DNA of 64,000 bases from Pseudomonas putida (GCF_002025705.1 NZ_CP018846.1:3277501-3341500); one strand, 5' to 3'. Positions 14,962 to 23,376 are shown, numbered from the stretch's first letter. Notes: generated by a model from the letters alone, not told the origin. Translations and numbers: made by a program.

Positions 14962-17334
14962 TTGATGCCGGGATTTGCTGCCTCAACGATCATTATTGGC
15001 CTCACGCTACCCGACGGCAATCACCTAACCCTCAAGTACGACGAGTTCTCCCGGCTGATCGAGGAAACCGACCCGCTGGGCCGCACGATCCGCTACAAGC
15101 ACCACCTCGCCACGCCCCTGGTCACCGAAACTCGCTACCCCGACGGCAGCATCTGGCAGTCGCGCTACGACGACAAAGGCAACCTCATCACCGAGATCGA
15201 CCCGCTGGGCCACAAGACCCAGTACCTGATCAGCGATGACGGCCTGCCGCACACGATCATCGATGACAACTTCAAGTCCCGTTACCTGTGGTGGAACGCT
15301 CACGCCCAGGTCGAACACTTTCAGGACTGTTCCGGCAAGAGCACCTGGTACCGCTACGACGAGCGACAGCACCTGATCGCCGTGACCGATGCGCTGAACC
15401 AGACCACCACTTTGGAGCGCAAACCGGACGGTGAGGTGCTGCGGATCGACCACCCGGACGGCAGTTCGGAAGCATTCACCTATAACGCCCTAGGTCAGGT
15501 GCTGACCCACACCGACGGCAAAGGCCAGACCACGCGCGTGCAACGCACCCTGCGCGGCTTGCCGAGCAACCGGCAGGACGCCAAGGGCGAGTGGATCCAC
15601 TACGAATACGACAAAGCCCTGCGCCTGACCGCGCTGGTCAACGAGAACAACGCAGCCTACCGCTTTGCCTATGACGCGTCGGACCGGCTGACTGAAGAAA
15701 TACGGGTCGACAACCTGGCCCGGCGCTTCAGCTATGACGCAGGCGGCCATCTGATTCGCCTGGACGAAATCGGCTACGGCGAAAACGGCGAACGCCCGGA
15801 ACGCCATACATTGTTCGAGCGCGACGCCATTGGCCGATTGCTGGCCAAGGTCAACCGCGATGCGCGGCAAGACTTCGCCTACGACGAGGCTGACCGGTTG
15901 CTGAGCATCCAGCGCCAACCAACCAATGCCGGCAAGAAGCTGGGCATCACCGCGGAGAGGCTGGGGTACCGCTACGATCTGCTCGGACGGCTGACGCAGG
16001 AGCTGAGCCGGAGCGGCGCACTGGACTATGAATACGATGCCCTCAGCAACCTGACCACGCTGACCCTGCCGGATGGCCGCACGCTCAACCACCTGTATTA
16101 CGGCAGCGGCCACCTGCACCAGCTCAACCTCGATGGCCAGGTGATTAGCGACATGGAGCGCGACGACCTGCACCGCGAGGTCTACCGCACCCAAGGCAAG
16201 CTAACCAGTTGCTTTGGCTACGACGCCATGGGGCGCAAGGCCTGGCAGTTTGCCTCAACCTTGCCAGCCGACAAGCTGTCGCAGGTGCACAACAACGGTA
16301 TCAATACCTCGTTGCTGGTGGAGCATGCCTACAACCCGATCCACCGCCGCTACCAGTACGACCCGGCTGGAGAGTTGGTGCGCACGCTCGACAAGCTACG
16401 CGGCGAAATCAGGTACGAGTACGAAGCGAATGGCCAGTTGCGCAGTCGCGACCCCGGCTCACTGATCAACAGTGAAACATTCCGCTACGACGCGGCGGCC
16501 AACCCCTTGGACCTCAATGCGCGGCAGTTTGCCAAGATCAAGGACAACCGGATCAAGCAGTGGCGAGATAAGGAGTACCGCTACGATCCTTGGGGCAACC
16601 TGATTGAAAAATGGACCAGACACCATGCCAGGCAACAGCGTTTTAGCTATGACGACGAAAACCGGCTGGTGCACGCCGAGACGTATGTCGACGGCACGCT
16701 GAAGAGCGTTGGGCGTTATTGCTATGACAGCCTGGGGCGGCGGGTGGCCAAACAGGTTGAGATCGGTGGCGCGACCGAGCAGAAGCAGTTTTTTTGGCAA
16801 GGGCTGAGGATGCTGCGGGAGGAGACGCCTGGGCAGAGCATCCTGTACCTCTATGAGCCGGGTAGCTATGCGCCGTTGGCGCGGGTTGATCAACTGGAAG
16901 GTGAAGAGCAGAAGATTTACTACTTCCATACCGACCAGATTGGGACGCCGCTGGAACTGACCGACAGCGACGGCAAGATTGTTTGGCAGGCGACGTATCG
17001 TTCGTGGGGCACAATAGAATGCCTATCGATTCAAGAAATTGAGCAAAATCTAAGATTTTCAGGGCAATATAACGATGTTGAGGTAGGGCTGCATTATAAT
17101 ACCTTCCGTTACTATGATCCCGAAATCGCACGTTTTACCACTCAGGACCCTATTGGGTTACTGGGAGGATTCAACCTTTACAGTTACGCTCCCAGTTCAA
17201 CGGGATGGATTGATCCGTTAGGATGGTGTGTTAATACCGATGTGACAAGGGGAGCAGCAGGTCAACCCCTGAGGGCAACTGAGGGCAACCGCTACTATCA
17301 CGAAGAGGGATCTAAAGACAGGCACTGCCACTAA
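14962..17334 (+). CDS. RHS-repeat protein, 5'-truncated and cut off from its toxin tip by a frameshift
   Basis: A 790-residue frame made of YD/RHS repeats (DPLGRTIRYKHH, YDEADRLLSIQR, YDPWGNLIEKW) and ending in the RHS core boundary GLLGGFNLYSYAPSSTGW-IDPLG (about residues 731-754). Full RHS effectors carry prePAAR, membrane and PAAR domains plus more repeats, and exceed 1,300 residues; here the N-terminal half is absent and the frame opens in mid-repeat without a ribosome site. After DPLG only 36 residues follow because a 10-bp duplication at 17270-17289 shifts the frame. The nuclease tip lies in the next frame at 17273-17635. Probably not a working effector in this isolate. Confidence 0.85.
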   Translation: MMPGFAASTIIIGLTLPDGNHLTLKYDEFSRLIEETDPLGRTIRYKHHLATPLVTETRYPDGSIWQSRYDDKGNLITEIDPLGHKTQYLISDDGLPHTIIDDNFKSRYLWWNAHAQVEHFQDCSGKSTWYRYDERQHLIAVTDALNQTTTLERKPDGEVLRIDHPDGSSEAFTYNALGQVLTHTDGKGQTTRVQRTLRGLPSNRQDAKGEWIHYEYDKALRLTALVNENNAAYRFAYDASDRLTEEIRVDNLARRFSYDAGGHLIRLDEIGYGENGERPERHTLFERDAIGRLLAKVNRDARQDFAYDEADRLLSIQRQPTNAGKKLGITAERLGYRYDLLGRLTQELSRSGALDYEYDALSNLTTLTLPDGRTLNHLYYGSGHLHQLNLDGQVISDMERDDLHREVYRTQGKLTSCFGYDAMGRKAWQFASTLPADKLSQVHNNGINTSLLVEHAYNPIHRRYQYDPAGELVRTLDKLRGEIRYEYEANGQLRSRDPGSLINSETFRYDAAANPLDLNARQFAKIKDNRIKQWRDKEYRYDPWGNLIEKWTRHHARQQRFSYDDENRLVHAETYVDGTLKSVGRYCYDSLGRRVAKQVEIGGATEQKQFFWQGLRMLREETPGQSILYLYEPGSYAPLARVDQLEGEEQKIYYFHTDQIGTPLELTDSDGKIVWQATYRSWGTIECLSIQEIEQNLRFSGQYNDVEVGLHYNTFRYYDPEIARFTTQDPIGLLGGFNLYSYAPSSTGWIDPLGWCVNTDVTRGAAGQPLRATEGNRYYHEEGSKDRHCH
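17270..17289. repeat. 10-bp tandem duplication that frameshifts the RHS toxin
   Basis: TGAGGGCAAC occurs twice in direct tandem (17270-17279 and 17280-17289). Removing one copy joins the RHS frame (ending ...GAAGQPLRAT) to the toxin frame (ATITKRDLKTGTATNQSS, then RAWVRMLGN) without a stop. With both copies, the toxin frame meets TGA at 17270 and the RHS frame ends at 17334. Confidence 0.92.
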
Positions 17335-17359
17335 CCAGTCTTCAAGGGCTTGGGTCCGT

Positions 17360-17635
17360 ATGCTAGGCAACCAAGATGATGACGCTGGGCATATAATTGG
17401 TAAGCTTTTAGGAGGATCAGGGGGCAAGACTGGAGTATTCCCTCAGCTTTCAAAAATCAATCGCGGTCTATTCAAGGATTTCGAAAAACAAATCGCAAAG
17501 GATGTCTTCAACAACGGACCTGTTGATGTCGAGCTAATATTTAAATATGGCACTGGCGGCACGAGACCAACAAAAATACTTTACAACGTATCCCGAGACG
17601 GAGCGCTTATAGATGGAAAAATATTCAGCAATTGA
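17360..17635 (+). CDS. DNA/RNA non-specific endonuclease tip of the RHS effector (out of frame)
   Basis: The frame is open from 17273 and the first ATG is at 17360, giving 91 residues. DDDAGHIIGKLLGGSGG and the PQLSKINRG segment are the core of the DNA/RNA non-specific endonuclease domain found at RHS tips (catalytic His in AGHII, Asn in INRG), with the GGTRPTKILYNV strand after it. Without the RHS fusion it cannot be secreted. No ribosome site precedes the ATG, so it may not be expressed at all. It overlaps the immunity gene by 23 bp. Confidence 0.75.
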   Translation: MLGNQDDDAGHIIGKLLGGSGGKTGVFPQLSKINRGLFKDFEKQIAKDVFNNGPVDVELIFKYGTGGTRPTKILYNVSRDGALIDGKIFSN

Positions 17636-18050
17636 TACTGGCGATGATCTCGAGAGAGTACTAAATGGTTTTATGCATGAAATGCGAACCTGGGAAGCGA
17701 AATACTATCAAAAAAGTATTGAAAGCCTTGATAAGAGTTCGTTGGATACGGATCTCGAAGAGCTTATGCGCAATGACCTATTAAATATTTTCCGAAAATA
17801 CGTACTAGAGAAAGGAAGAAACTATGATCGAGTGGCGAATTTAGTTTGCGGAAAGCATCCTGAATATGACGATGAAAATGATGAGATACATGACATAAAG
17901 GTTAGTAAAAAGGAAGCCTCCGTTACTATCAGGAAAACCAAGGGCTTAACTTCTGTGTTTCGTTTAATTTTTACCATAGATAATGGTGTATTTATGGTTT
18001 CTGGCCGAGAATTTCAGCATGGGCAGAAGTGGCAAAAAACATATGTCTGA
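17613..18050 (+). CDS. Probable immunity protein of the RHS nuclease
   Basis: A 145-residue, AT-rich gene starting with ATG 9 nt after GGAG, inside the last codons of the toxin tip. The protein is helical and acidic at the start (MEKYSAIDTGDDLERVLNG), then has beta-strand-like segments (VTIRKTKGLTSVFRLIFTI and GVFMVSGREF), a pattern that fits NTF2-fold immunity proteins. Its position directly behind the nuclease tip is the main reason for the call; the fold is a guess. Confidence 0.68.
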   Translation: MEKYSAIDTGDDLERVLNGFMHEMRTWEAKYYQKSIESLDKSSLDTDLEELMRNDLLNIFRKYVLEKGRNYDRVANLVCGKHPEYDDENDEIHDIKVSKKEASVTIRKTKGLTSVFRLIFTIDNGVFMVSGREFQHGQKWQKTYV

Positions 18051-18104
18051 CTGACTATTTGACTTGCAACTGGCTTTAGCGCTTCCTTATATATTTGGTT
18101 TAGT

Positions 18105-18300
18105 GAGCTCACCAGTTGCTTTGGCTACGACGCCATGGGGCGCAAGGCCTGGCAGCTTGCCTCGACCCTGCCGGCCGACTGCGTGGCGAGATCCGCTACG
18201 AGTACGAAGCCAACGGCCAGTTACACAGCCGCAACCCCGGCTCACTGATCAACTGTGAAGCATTCCGCTACGGCGCAGCGACCAACCACCTGGCCTTCAT
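18105..18300 (+). pseudogene. RHS core remnant with internal deletion
   Basis: Bases 18109-18180 repeat 16203-16274 (ACCAGTTGCTTTGGCTACG onward) and bases 18181-18295 repeat 16398-16512 (GGCGAGATCCGCTACGAGTA onward). The roughly 120 bp between the two blocks in the intact copy is missing. The deletion joins two places that both read GAC-AAG-CT in the intact copy. Stop codons interrupt the rest. This is a leftover from an older RHS tip swap. Confidence 0.82.
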
Positions 18301-18379
18301 TAGCCAGAACCCCTGCCGATCTTGCGCCGCCATTGCCATCAAGGGACCGGACTGTACGCCCGGTCTTCTGCATCCGCGT

Positions 18380-18603
18380 TCACTGACGTTTCTTGTCATC
18401 AACCTCAGCCAAGCGCTCCTTAGTCTCGCGTGTCATCTCTTCCTGCTCCTTGATCGATGTCGGCGTAATCACCTTGTCCACCGCCTCGGTAGGGGTCCGG
18501 TCGCTCAAGCACCGGGTCTGGCGCCCTCTCGCCTCGCTGCGCCTCTTCGGAGGAAATCGCCCGGGGGACTTTGTCGCCGGTCTTGCCGTCGCTGTGCTTC
18601 ATG
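18380..18603 (-). pseudogene. Small conserved Pseudomonas-type protein with a frameshift
   Basis: On the minus strand MKHSDGKTGDKVPRAISSEE runs in one frame, and TEAVDKVITPTSIKEQEE followed by MTRETKERLAEVDDKKRQ and TGA runs in another. Total length is 224 bp, two bases over a multiple of three, so a single indel near 18500-18520 breaks the gene. Intact, it would be a hydrophilic protein of about 74 residues. GAGGCGAG lies before the ATG. Function unknown. A small GACCGG/CCGGTC hairpin follows at 18345-18365. Confidence 0.55.
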
Positions 18604-18772
18604 GGGCTCGCCTCATACCAGTGTTGTCTCTTCAGAAGAACCCGGCAGCCCTCAAAAGTTTGATCCGTTCGCTCCAGCGCAACCACCCACCAGCCATCGG
18701 CGAATCGGATTGAACAGCCAGCGCAGCACCACCCCCTAAACAGGGGTAATCACTCAGAACAGGAAACTAGTC

Positions 18773-19006
18773 ATGATCGCCCCCAACCACCCCGACCCGT
18801 TTGTCGACGACGTGCTGCATAACCCGGGCGAGCCCATCCCCAAGCCTCAACCCGAACCGGAACAGGAGGCGCCGGACTGGCCTGAGGGGTAGGTCCCGGG
18901 TGATGGCACCACCAACGGCTCGGGTTCCGGCTCGAGTGGTTCGAGTGGCAACAGCACGGGTAGCGGGACAAGTGGTACAGGTTCAAGCGGCGGCTCAGGC
19001 AGCTAG
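18773..19006 (+). pseudogene. Small Pro/Glu-rich protein with an in-frame stop before a Gly/Ser tail
   Basis: ATG at 18773 opens 39 codons (MIAPNHPDPFVDDVLHNPG, then PKPQPEPEQEAPDWPEG) to a TAG at 18890. The same frame continues for 37 codons of almost pure Gly, Ser and Thr to a TAG at 19004. The tail looks like a genuine low-complexity extension, so the first TAG is probably a recent nonsense change, or the short form is the product. AGGAAACT precedes the ATG. Function unknown. Confidence 0.5.
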
Positions 19007-19019
19007 CTTACGATGCTCT

Positions 19020-19066
19020 TGCAGGAGCGGCCTTGCCGGGGCGCCGGACCGGCAAGGCCACTCCTA
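19020..19066. repeat. Short REP-like inverted repeat
   Basis: AGGAGCGGCCTTGCC and GGCAAGGCCACTCCT form an imperfect inverted repeat across the gap before the MFS gene. It resembles the outer part of the REP hairpin at 56810-56935. It may be a small REP unit or an mRNA 3' hairpin. Confidence 0.65.
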
Positions 19067-19103
19067 CAAAAGGCAGCGCAAACCTGTCAGAGAAGGAATT
19101 GCA

Positions 19104-20573
19104 GTGACAACCCAAGCTTTGCAGCAGCCCAACGATGGCTCGGGGCGCCTTTACAGCACCGACATCCCCGCTCGCCTCGACCGCCTGCCGTGGACGCGTT
19201 ATCACACCTTGCTGGTGTTGGCACTGGGTATCACCTGGCTACTCGACGGCCTTGAAGTCACCCTGGCGGGTTCGGTGGCCGGCGCGCTCAAGAACAGCCC
19301 TGCACTGCATATGAGCAACACCGACATCGGCCTGGCAGGCGCCGCCTACATCGCCGGTGCTGTAGTCGGCGCGCTGCTGTTCGGCTGGCTGACCGACCGC
19401 CTCGGCCGGCGCAGGCTGTTCTTCATCACCTTGTTCCTGTACATCGGTGCCACGGCAGCAACCGCCTTCTCCTGGAGCCTATGGAGCTTTCTGCTGTTCC
19501 GCTTTCTCACCGGGGCCGGCATCGGTGGCGAGTACACGGCGATCAACTCGACCATCCAGGAGTTCACCCCGGCGCGTTATCGTGGCTGGGTCGACCTGAC
19601 CATCAACGGCACCTTCTGGATCGGTGCTGCACTCGGCGCAGGCGGTGCGGTGGTCCTGCTCGACCCGGCGGTTGCCGGTGGCGAACTCGGTTGGCGCTTA
19701 TGCTTCGGCATCGGCGCAGTGCTTGGCTTGCTGATCCTGCTGATGCGCCTGTGGATACCCGAAAGCCCACGCTGGCTGATGATCCACAACCAACCCGAAC
19801 AGGCCGAGCGCATCGTCGCCAACATCGAACGCCACTACCACCAGCGCGGGATCGCGATTGCGCCGTTGCAGGCCCCTCCTCTGCGTCTTCGCGCACGGGA
19901 CCATACGCCGCTGCGAGAGGTGTTCCAGAGCCTGTTCGTCGAGCATCGCCGCCGCGCCCTGGTGGGCCTGACCTTGCTTACCGCGCAGGCATTCTTCTAC
20001 AACGCGATCTTCTTCACCTATGCGCTGGTGCTGACCGACTTCTACGGGGTGCCGTCGGCCAAGGTGGGTTGGTACATCCTGCCCTTCGCGCTCGGCAACT
20101 TCTGCGGACCACTGCTGCTCGGCAGGCTGTTCGACCTGGTCGGCCGGCGGATCATGATCAGCTCCACCTACCTGATCTCGGGTGTGCTGCTGGCCGTCAG
20201 CGGCTACCTGTTCCAGCAGCAGATGCTCGACGTGAGCCAACAGACCCTGGCCTGGATGGTGATCTTTTTCTTCGCCTCGGCCGCCGCCAGTTCGGCCTAC
20301 CTCACCGTGGCGGAAACCTTCCCGCTGGAAATCCGTGCGCTGGCCATTGCCGTGTTTTATGCATTCGGCACCGGGCTGGGCGGCTTGATCGGGCCGACCT
20401 TGTTCGGCGCGCTGATTGAAACCGGCGAGCGCATCAACGTGATGTACGGCTACCTGATCGGCGCTGCGCTGATGATCATCGCCGCCGCGACCCAGGCGAT
20501 CTGGGGCGTGGCGGCAGAGCGGCGCTCGCTCGAACAGGTGGCCAGGCCGCTGTCGCAGATCAGCGAACCCTGA
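19104..20573 (+). CDS. MFS transporter, metabolite:H+ symporter type
   Basis: A 489-residue, 12-helix major facilitator. After an N-terminal tail, helix 1 begins at YHTLLVLALGITWLLDGLEV; the A-like loop motif is GWLTDRLGRRRLFF and the helix 4 region has FRFLTGAGIGGEYTAINS. These fit the sugar/aromatic-acid symporter branch. The GTG start at 19104 is chosen because AAGGA lies 6 nt upstream; the frame extends further left only through pseudogene sequence. Substrate unknown. The next operon starts 196 bp later with its own promoter. Confidence 0.85.
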   Translation: MTTQALQQPNDGSGRLYSTDIPARLDRLPWTRYHTLLVLALGITWLLDGLEVTLAGSVAGALKNSPALHMSNTDIGLAGAAYIAGAVVGALLFGWLTDRLGRRRLFFITLFLYIGATAATAFSWSLWSFLLFRFLTGAGIGGEYTAINSTIQEFTPARYRGWVDLTINGTFWIGAALGAGGAVVLLDPAVAGGELGWRLCFGIGAVLGLLILLMRLWIPESPRWLMIHNQPEQAERIVANIERHYHQRGIAIAPLQAPPLRLRARDHTPLREVFQSLFVEHRRRALVGLTLLTAQAFFYNAIFFTYALVLTDFYGVPSAKVGWYILPFALGNFCGPLLLGRLFDLVGRRIMISSTYLISGVLLAVSGYLFQQQMLDVSQQTLAWMVIFFFASAAASSAYLTVAETFPLEIRALAIAVFYAFGTGLGGLIGPTLFGALIETGERINVMYGYLIGAALMIIAAATQAIWGVAAERRSLEQVARPLSQISEP

Positions 20574-20616
20574 GTCCGCCATCAGTCCATTCGGTGGCAC
20601 AGCAGCCAGCCATGAC

Positions 20617-20647
20617 ACTGTTGCCGGGCAAACACCACGGCAACAGT
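20617..20647. promoter_or_regulatory. Inverted repeat, candidate enhancer for the sulfur operon
   Basis: ACTGTTGCC (20617-20625) and GGCAACAGT (20639-20647) are perfect inverted copies 13 bp apart. The centre is about 90 bp upstream of the sigma-54 -24 element, the usual distance for an enhancer-binding activator such as SfnR. It could also be a 3' hairpin of the MFS gene, although no T-run follows. Confidence 0.4.
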
Positions 20648-20719
20648 TGGCAGCGCTTTCACACAGCGACAATCATCGTCATTTGGCCGCAAAGCCTTGA
20701 TTTACGGTGTTTTAATGGC

Positions 20720-20735
20720 TGGCACAACAGCTGCA
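20720..20735 (+). promoter_or_regulatory. Sigma-54 promoter of the sfnB operon
   Basis: TGGCACAACAGCTGCA matches the -24/-12 consensus TGGCACGNNNNTTGCA at all but two specified positions, with GG and GC exactly 10 bp apart. It lies 35 bp before the sfnB start. In P. putida, sulfone and sulfonate scavenging genes depend on RpoN and the activator SfnR, which fits this operon. Confidence 0.78.
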
Positions 20736-20769
20736 ATGTGAAGTTGTCCGACTACACATCGAGTTGTCC

Positions 20770-21993
20770 ATGCCTAGCGAAATTCTCTCTGCTGCCTACG
20801 AAATCCGCCGCCCCGCAGCGCACATCATCCGCGACGACGCCGAAGCGATCGCCGTCGCCCACCAGGTCGCCGCCCTGCTGCGTGAAGACGCAGCCGAACG
20901 CGATCGGCGCCGGGAAGTACCGGCAGACATTGTCGACGCATTCTCCAACAGCGGACTGTGGGGCATCACCGTGCCCCGGCAACATGGCGGTGCCGAGGTG
21001 TCCTTCGCAACGCTGGCCCAGGTGATCGCCATCGTCTCTGCCGCCGACCCCTCGCTTGGGCAGATCCCGCAAAACCATTACTGCCTGCTCGAAGACATCC
21101 GCCTGCAAGGCACGCCTGAGCAACAACGCCACTTCTTCGCCCTGGTGCTGCAGGGCCATCGCTTTGCCAATGCGCTGTCGGAAACCGGCGGCAAGACCGT
21201 CCAGGACATCCGCACCCGCCTGGTGGCCGAGGGCGAGGGCTATCGCATCGATGGGCGCAAAGGCTACTGCACCGGCTCGTTGTACGCCCACTGGATCGGG
21301 GTACTGGCGCTGGATGAGCAGGACCGTGCACAGCTTGCCTTCGTCGAACGCGGCACGCCTGGCCTGGTGATCGTCGACGACTGGAGCAGCATGGGCCAGC
21401 GCACCACCTCCAGCGGCACGGTGCTGCTCGATGGCCTGCGGGTGCCTGCGTTCAACCTGTTCCCCAGCTACCGCTCCTACGAACGCCCGACCCTGGCAGG
21501 CCCCTTCGCCCAACTGACCACTGCCGCCATCGATGCCGGCATCGGCCGTGCGGCGCTGGACGACACCATTGCCTTCGTACGCCAGCATGCCCGGCCATGG
21601 ATCGATGCCAAGGTCGAAAAAGCCAGCGAAGACCCGCTGACCATCATCCAGGTCGGCTCGCTGGAAATCCGCCAGGAAGCCGCCGAGGCACTGCTTGAAC
21701 GCGCGGGCCTGGCGCTGGATGCGGCCAAGCCGGCACCGGATGAAGACAACGTGGCCCTGGCGTCGGTCGCCGTGGCCAAGGCCAAGGTGCTTACCACCGA
21801 GGTGGCCATCGAGGCCAGCAACCGCCTGTTCGAGCTCGGCGGCACGCGCTCGTCGCTGACCCAGCACAACTTTGACCGCCACTGGCGCAACGCCCGGGTG
21901 CATACCCTGCACGACCCGGTGCGCTGGAAGTATCACCTGGTCGGCAACTGGGCGCTGAACGGTATCAAGCCTGCCCGCCATGACTGGAACTGA
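20770..21993 (+). CDS. sfnB: SfnB-family acyl-CoA dehydrogenase-like flavoprotein
   Basis: A 407-residue member of the acyl-CoA dehydrogenase fold that belongs to the sulfur-acquisition SfnB/DszC-like branch. The N-terminal helical domain (VPADIVDAFSNSGLWGITVP), the flavin-binding middle (FANALSETGG) and a C-terminal domain ending HTLHDPVRWKYHLVG are in the normal order. Such enzymes use reduced flavin to oxidise organosulfur compounds. It is the first gene of a five-gene operon behind a sigma-54 promoter. The ATG at 20770 is used; an in-frame TTG two codons upstream is possible and neither has a clear ribosome site. Confidence 0.85.
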   Translation: MPSEILSAAYEIRRPAAHIIRDDAEAIAVAHQVAALLREDAAERDRRREVPADIVDAFSNSGLWGITVPRQHGGAEVSFATLAQVIAIVSAADPSLGQIPQNHYCLLEDIRLQGTPEQQRHFFALVLQGHRFANALSETGGKTVQDIRTRLVAEGEGYRIDGRKGYCTGSLYAHWIGVLALDEQDRAQLAFVERGTPGLVIVDDWSSMGQRTTSSGTVLLDGLRVPAFNLFPSYRSYERPTLAGPFAQLTTAAIDAGIGRAALDDTIAFVRQHARPWIDAKVEKASEDPLTIIQVGSLEIRQEAAEALLERAGLALDAAKPAPDEDNVALASVAVAKAKVLTTEVAIEASNRLFELGGTRSSLTQHNFDRHWRNARVHTLHDPVRWKYHLVGNWALNGIKPARHDWN

Positions 21994-22005
21994 GGCCGCC
22001 CGACC

Positions 22006-23376
22006 ATGACCAAGCAGATCCGCCTCAATGCCTTCGCCATGAACACCGTCGGCCACCTGTCGCCCGGCCTGTGGCGCCACCCGCGGGACCAGGCCACCCG
22101 CTACACCGACATCCACTACTGGGTGGAACTTGCCAGGACCCTGGAGCGTGGCTGCATCGACGGCCTGTTCATCGCCGACGTGCTGGGCGTGTACGACGTG
22201 TATGGCGGCAATGCCGACGCAGCCCTGCGCAACGCCGCCCAGGTGCCGGTCAACGACCCGCTGCAATTGGTACCCGCCATGGCCGCCGCCACTCGCCACC
22301 TGGGTTTCGGCGTGACCGCGTCGGTGTCGTTCGAACACCCCTACCCGTTCGCCCGGCGCATGAGCACCCTCGATCACCTGACCCAGGGGCGCGCAGGCTG
22401 GAACATCGTCACTTCTTACCTCGCCAGCGGCGCGCGCAACCTGGGCCAACCGCCCCTCAGCCACGATCAGCGCTATGCGCTGGCCGAGGAATACCTGCAA
22501 GTCTGCTACAAACTCTGGGAAACCAGCTGGGACGACGACGCGGTGCAGGCCAACCGGCAAACCGGGGTGTACGCCGACCCACGCAAGGTCCACGGCATCG
22601 ACCACCAGGGCACCTGGTTCAAGGTGCCGGGCTTTCATTTGAGCGAACCCTCGCCGCAACGCTCGCCGGTGATCTATCAGGCCGGCGCGTCGAGCCGCGG
22701 GCGCGCCTTCGCTGCCGCCAATGCCGAGTGTGTGTTCGTCGCCGCGCCCAGCAAGGCGGTGCTGCGCAAACAGGTTGCCGAACTGCGCGCTGCGGTGGCT
22801 GCCGCAGGCCGCGCACCGGAGGATGTACAGATCCTCGAGCAACTGACGGTCATTGTCGCGCCCACCGACCAGCAGGCCCTGGCCCTGCTCGACGAATATC
22901 GCCAGTACGCCAGCGCCAGCGGCGCCTTGACGCTGATGGCCGGCTGGACCGGTATCGATTTCGCCGAATACGCACCCGACCAGGTGTTGCGCGACGTGCC
23001 CAGCGAAGCCATCCAGTCCGCAGTGGAAGCCTTCACCCGCGCCGACCCGTCACGCACCTGGACCACGGCGGAAATTGCCGACTACTGCGCCATCGGCGGT
23101 GACGGCCCGGTGCTGGTGGGCTCGGCACAGACCGTGGCCGACCAGTTGCAGGAGTGGGTGGCTGAAACCGGTGTCGACGGTTTCAATCTGGCCAGCGTGG
23201 TTGCGCCGGAAACCTTCGAGGCGGTGGTCGACCTGCTGGTGCCGGAGCTGCAGGCCCGGGGAGTGTTCAAACGCACCTACCAACCCGGCACGTTGCGCAA
23301 CAAGCTGTTCGGTCGCGGCGACCGCCTGGGTGGCGCGCACCCGGTGGCCGCCCTGCGCCGTGAGGCACGCCGATGA
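22006..23376 (+). CDS. NtaA/SnaA/DszA-family FMN-dependent monooxygenase
   Basis: A 456-residue luciferase-like TIM-barrel enzyme of the NtaA/SnaA/DszA group, which use FMNH2 from a partner reductase to attack C-S or C-N bonds. Typical stretches are MNTVGHLSPGLWRHP at the start, GRAGWNIVTSYL in the middle, SPVIYQAGASSRGRAFAA before residue 245, and a C-terminal GTLRNKLFG. It lies 12 bp after sfnB, and its stop overlaps the metI start by 4 nt. The substrate is probably an organosulfur compound taken up by the adjacent transporter (inference). Confidence 0.9.
   Translation: MTKQIRLNAFAMNTVGHLSPGLWRHPRDQATRYTDIHYWVELARTLERGCIDGLFIADVLGVYDVYGGNADAALRNAAQVPVNDPLQLVPAMAAATRHLGFGVTASVSFEHPYPFARRMSTLDHLTQGRAGWNIVTSYLASGARNLGQPPLSHDQRYALAEEYLQVCYKLWETSWDDDAVQANRQTGVYADPRKVHGIDHQGTWFKVPGFHLSEPSPQRSPVIYQAGASSRGRAFAAANAECVFVAAPSKAVLRKQVAELRAAVAAAGRAPEDVQILEQLTVIVAPTDQQALALLDEYRQYASASGALTLMAGWTGIDFAEYAPDQVLRDVPSEAIQSAVEAFTRADPSRTWTTAEIADYCAIGGDGPVLVGSAQTVADQLQEWVAETGVDGFNLASVVAPETFEAVVDLLVPELQARGVFKRTYQPGTLRNKLFGRGDRLGGAHPVAALRREARR

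Noticed and set aside
18801..19103. An N-terminal extension of the MFS transporter by about 100 residues
   Set aside because: The extension is translated from pseudogene and REP sequence, is rich in Arg and Ala, and a GTG with a good ribosome site lies at the normal family start.
20752..22842. A 696-codon open frame on the minus strand opposite sfnB and the monooxygenase gene
   Set aside because: It is antisense to two well-recognised enzymes with proper starts; the translation is low-complexity Gly/Arg/His-rich, as expected for a mirror frame in GC-rich DNA.
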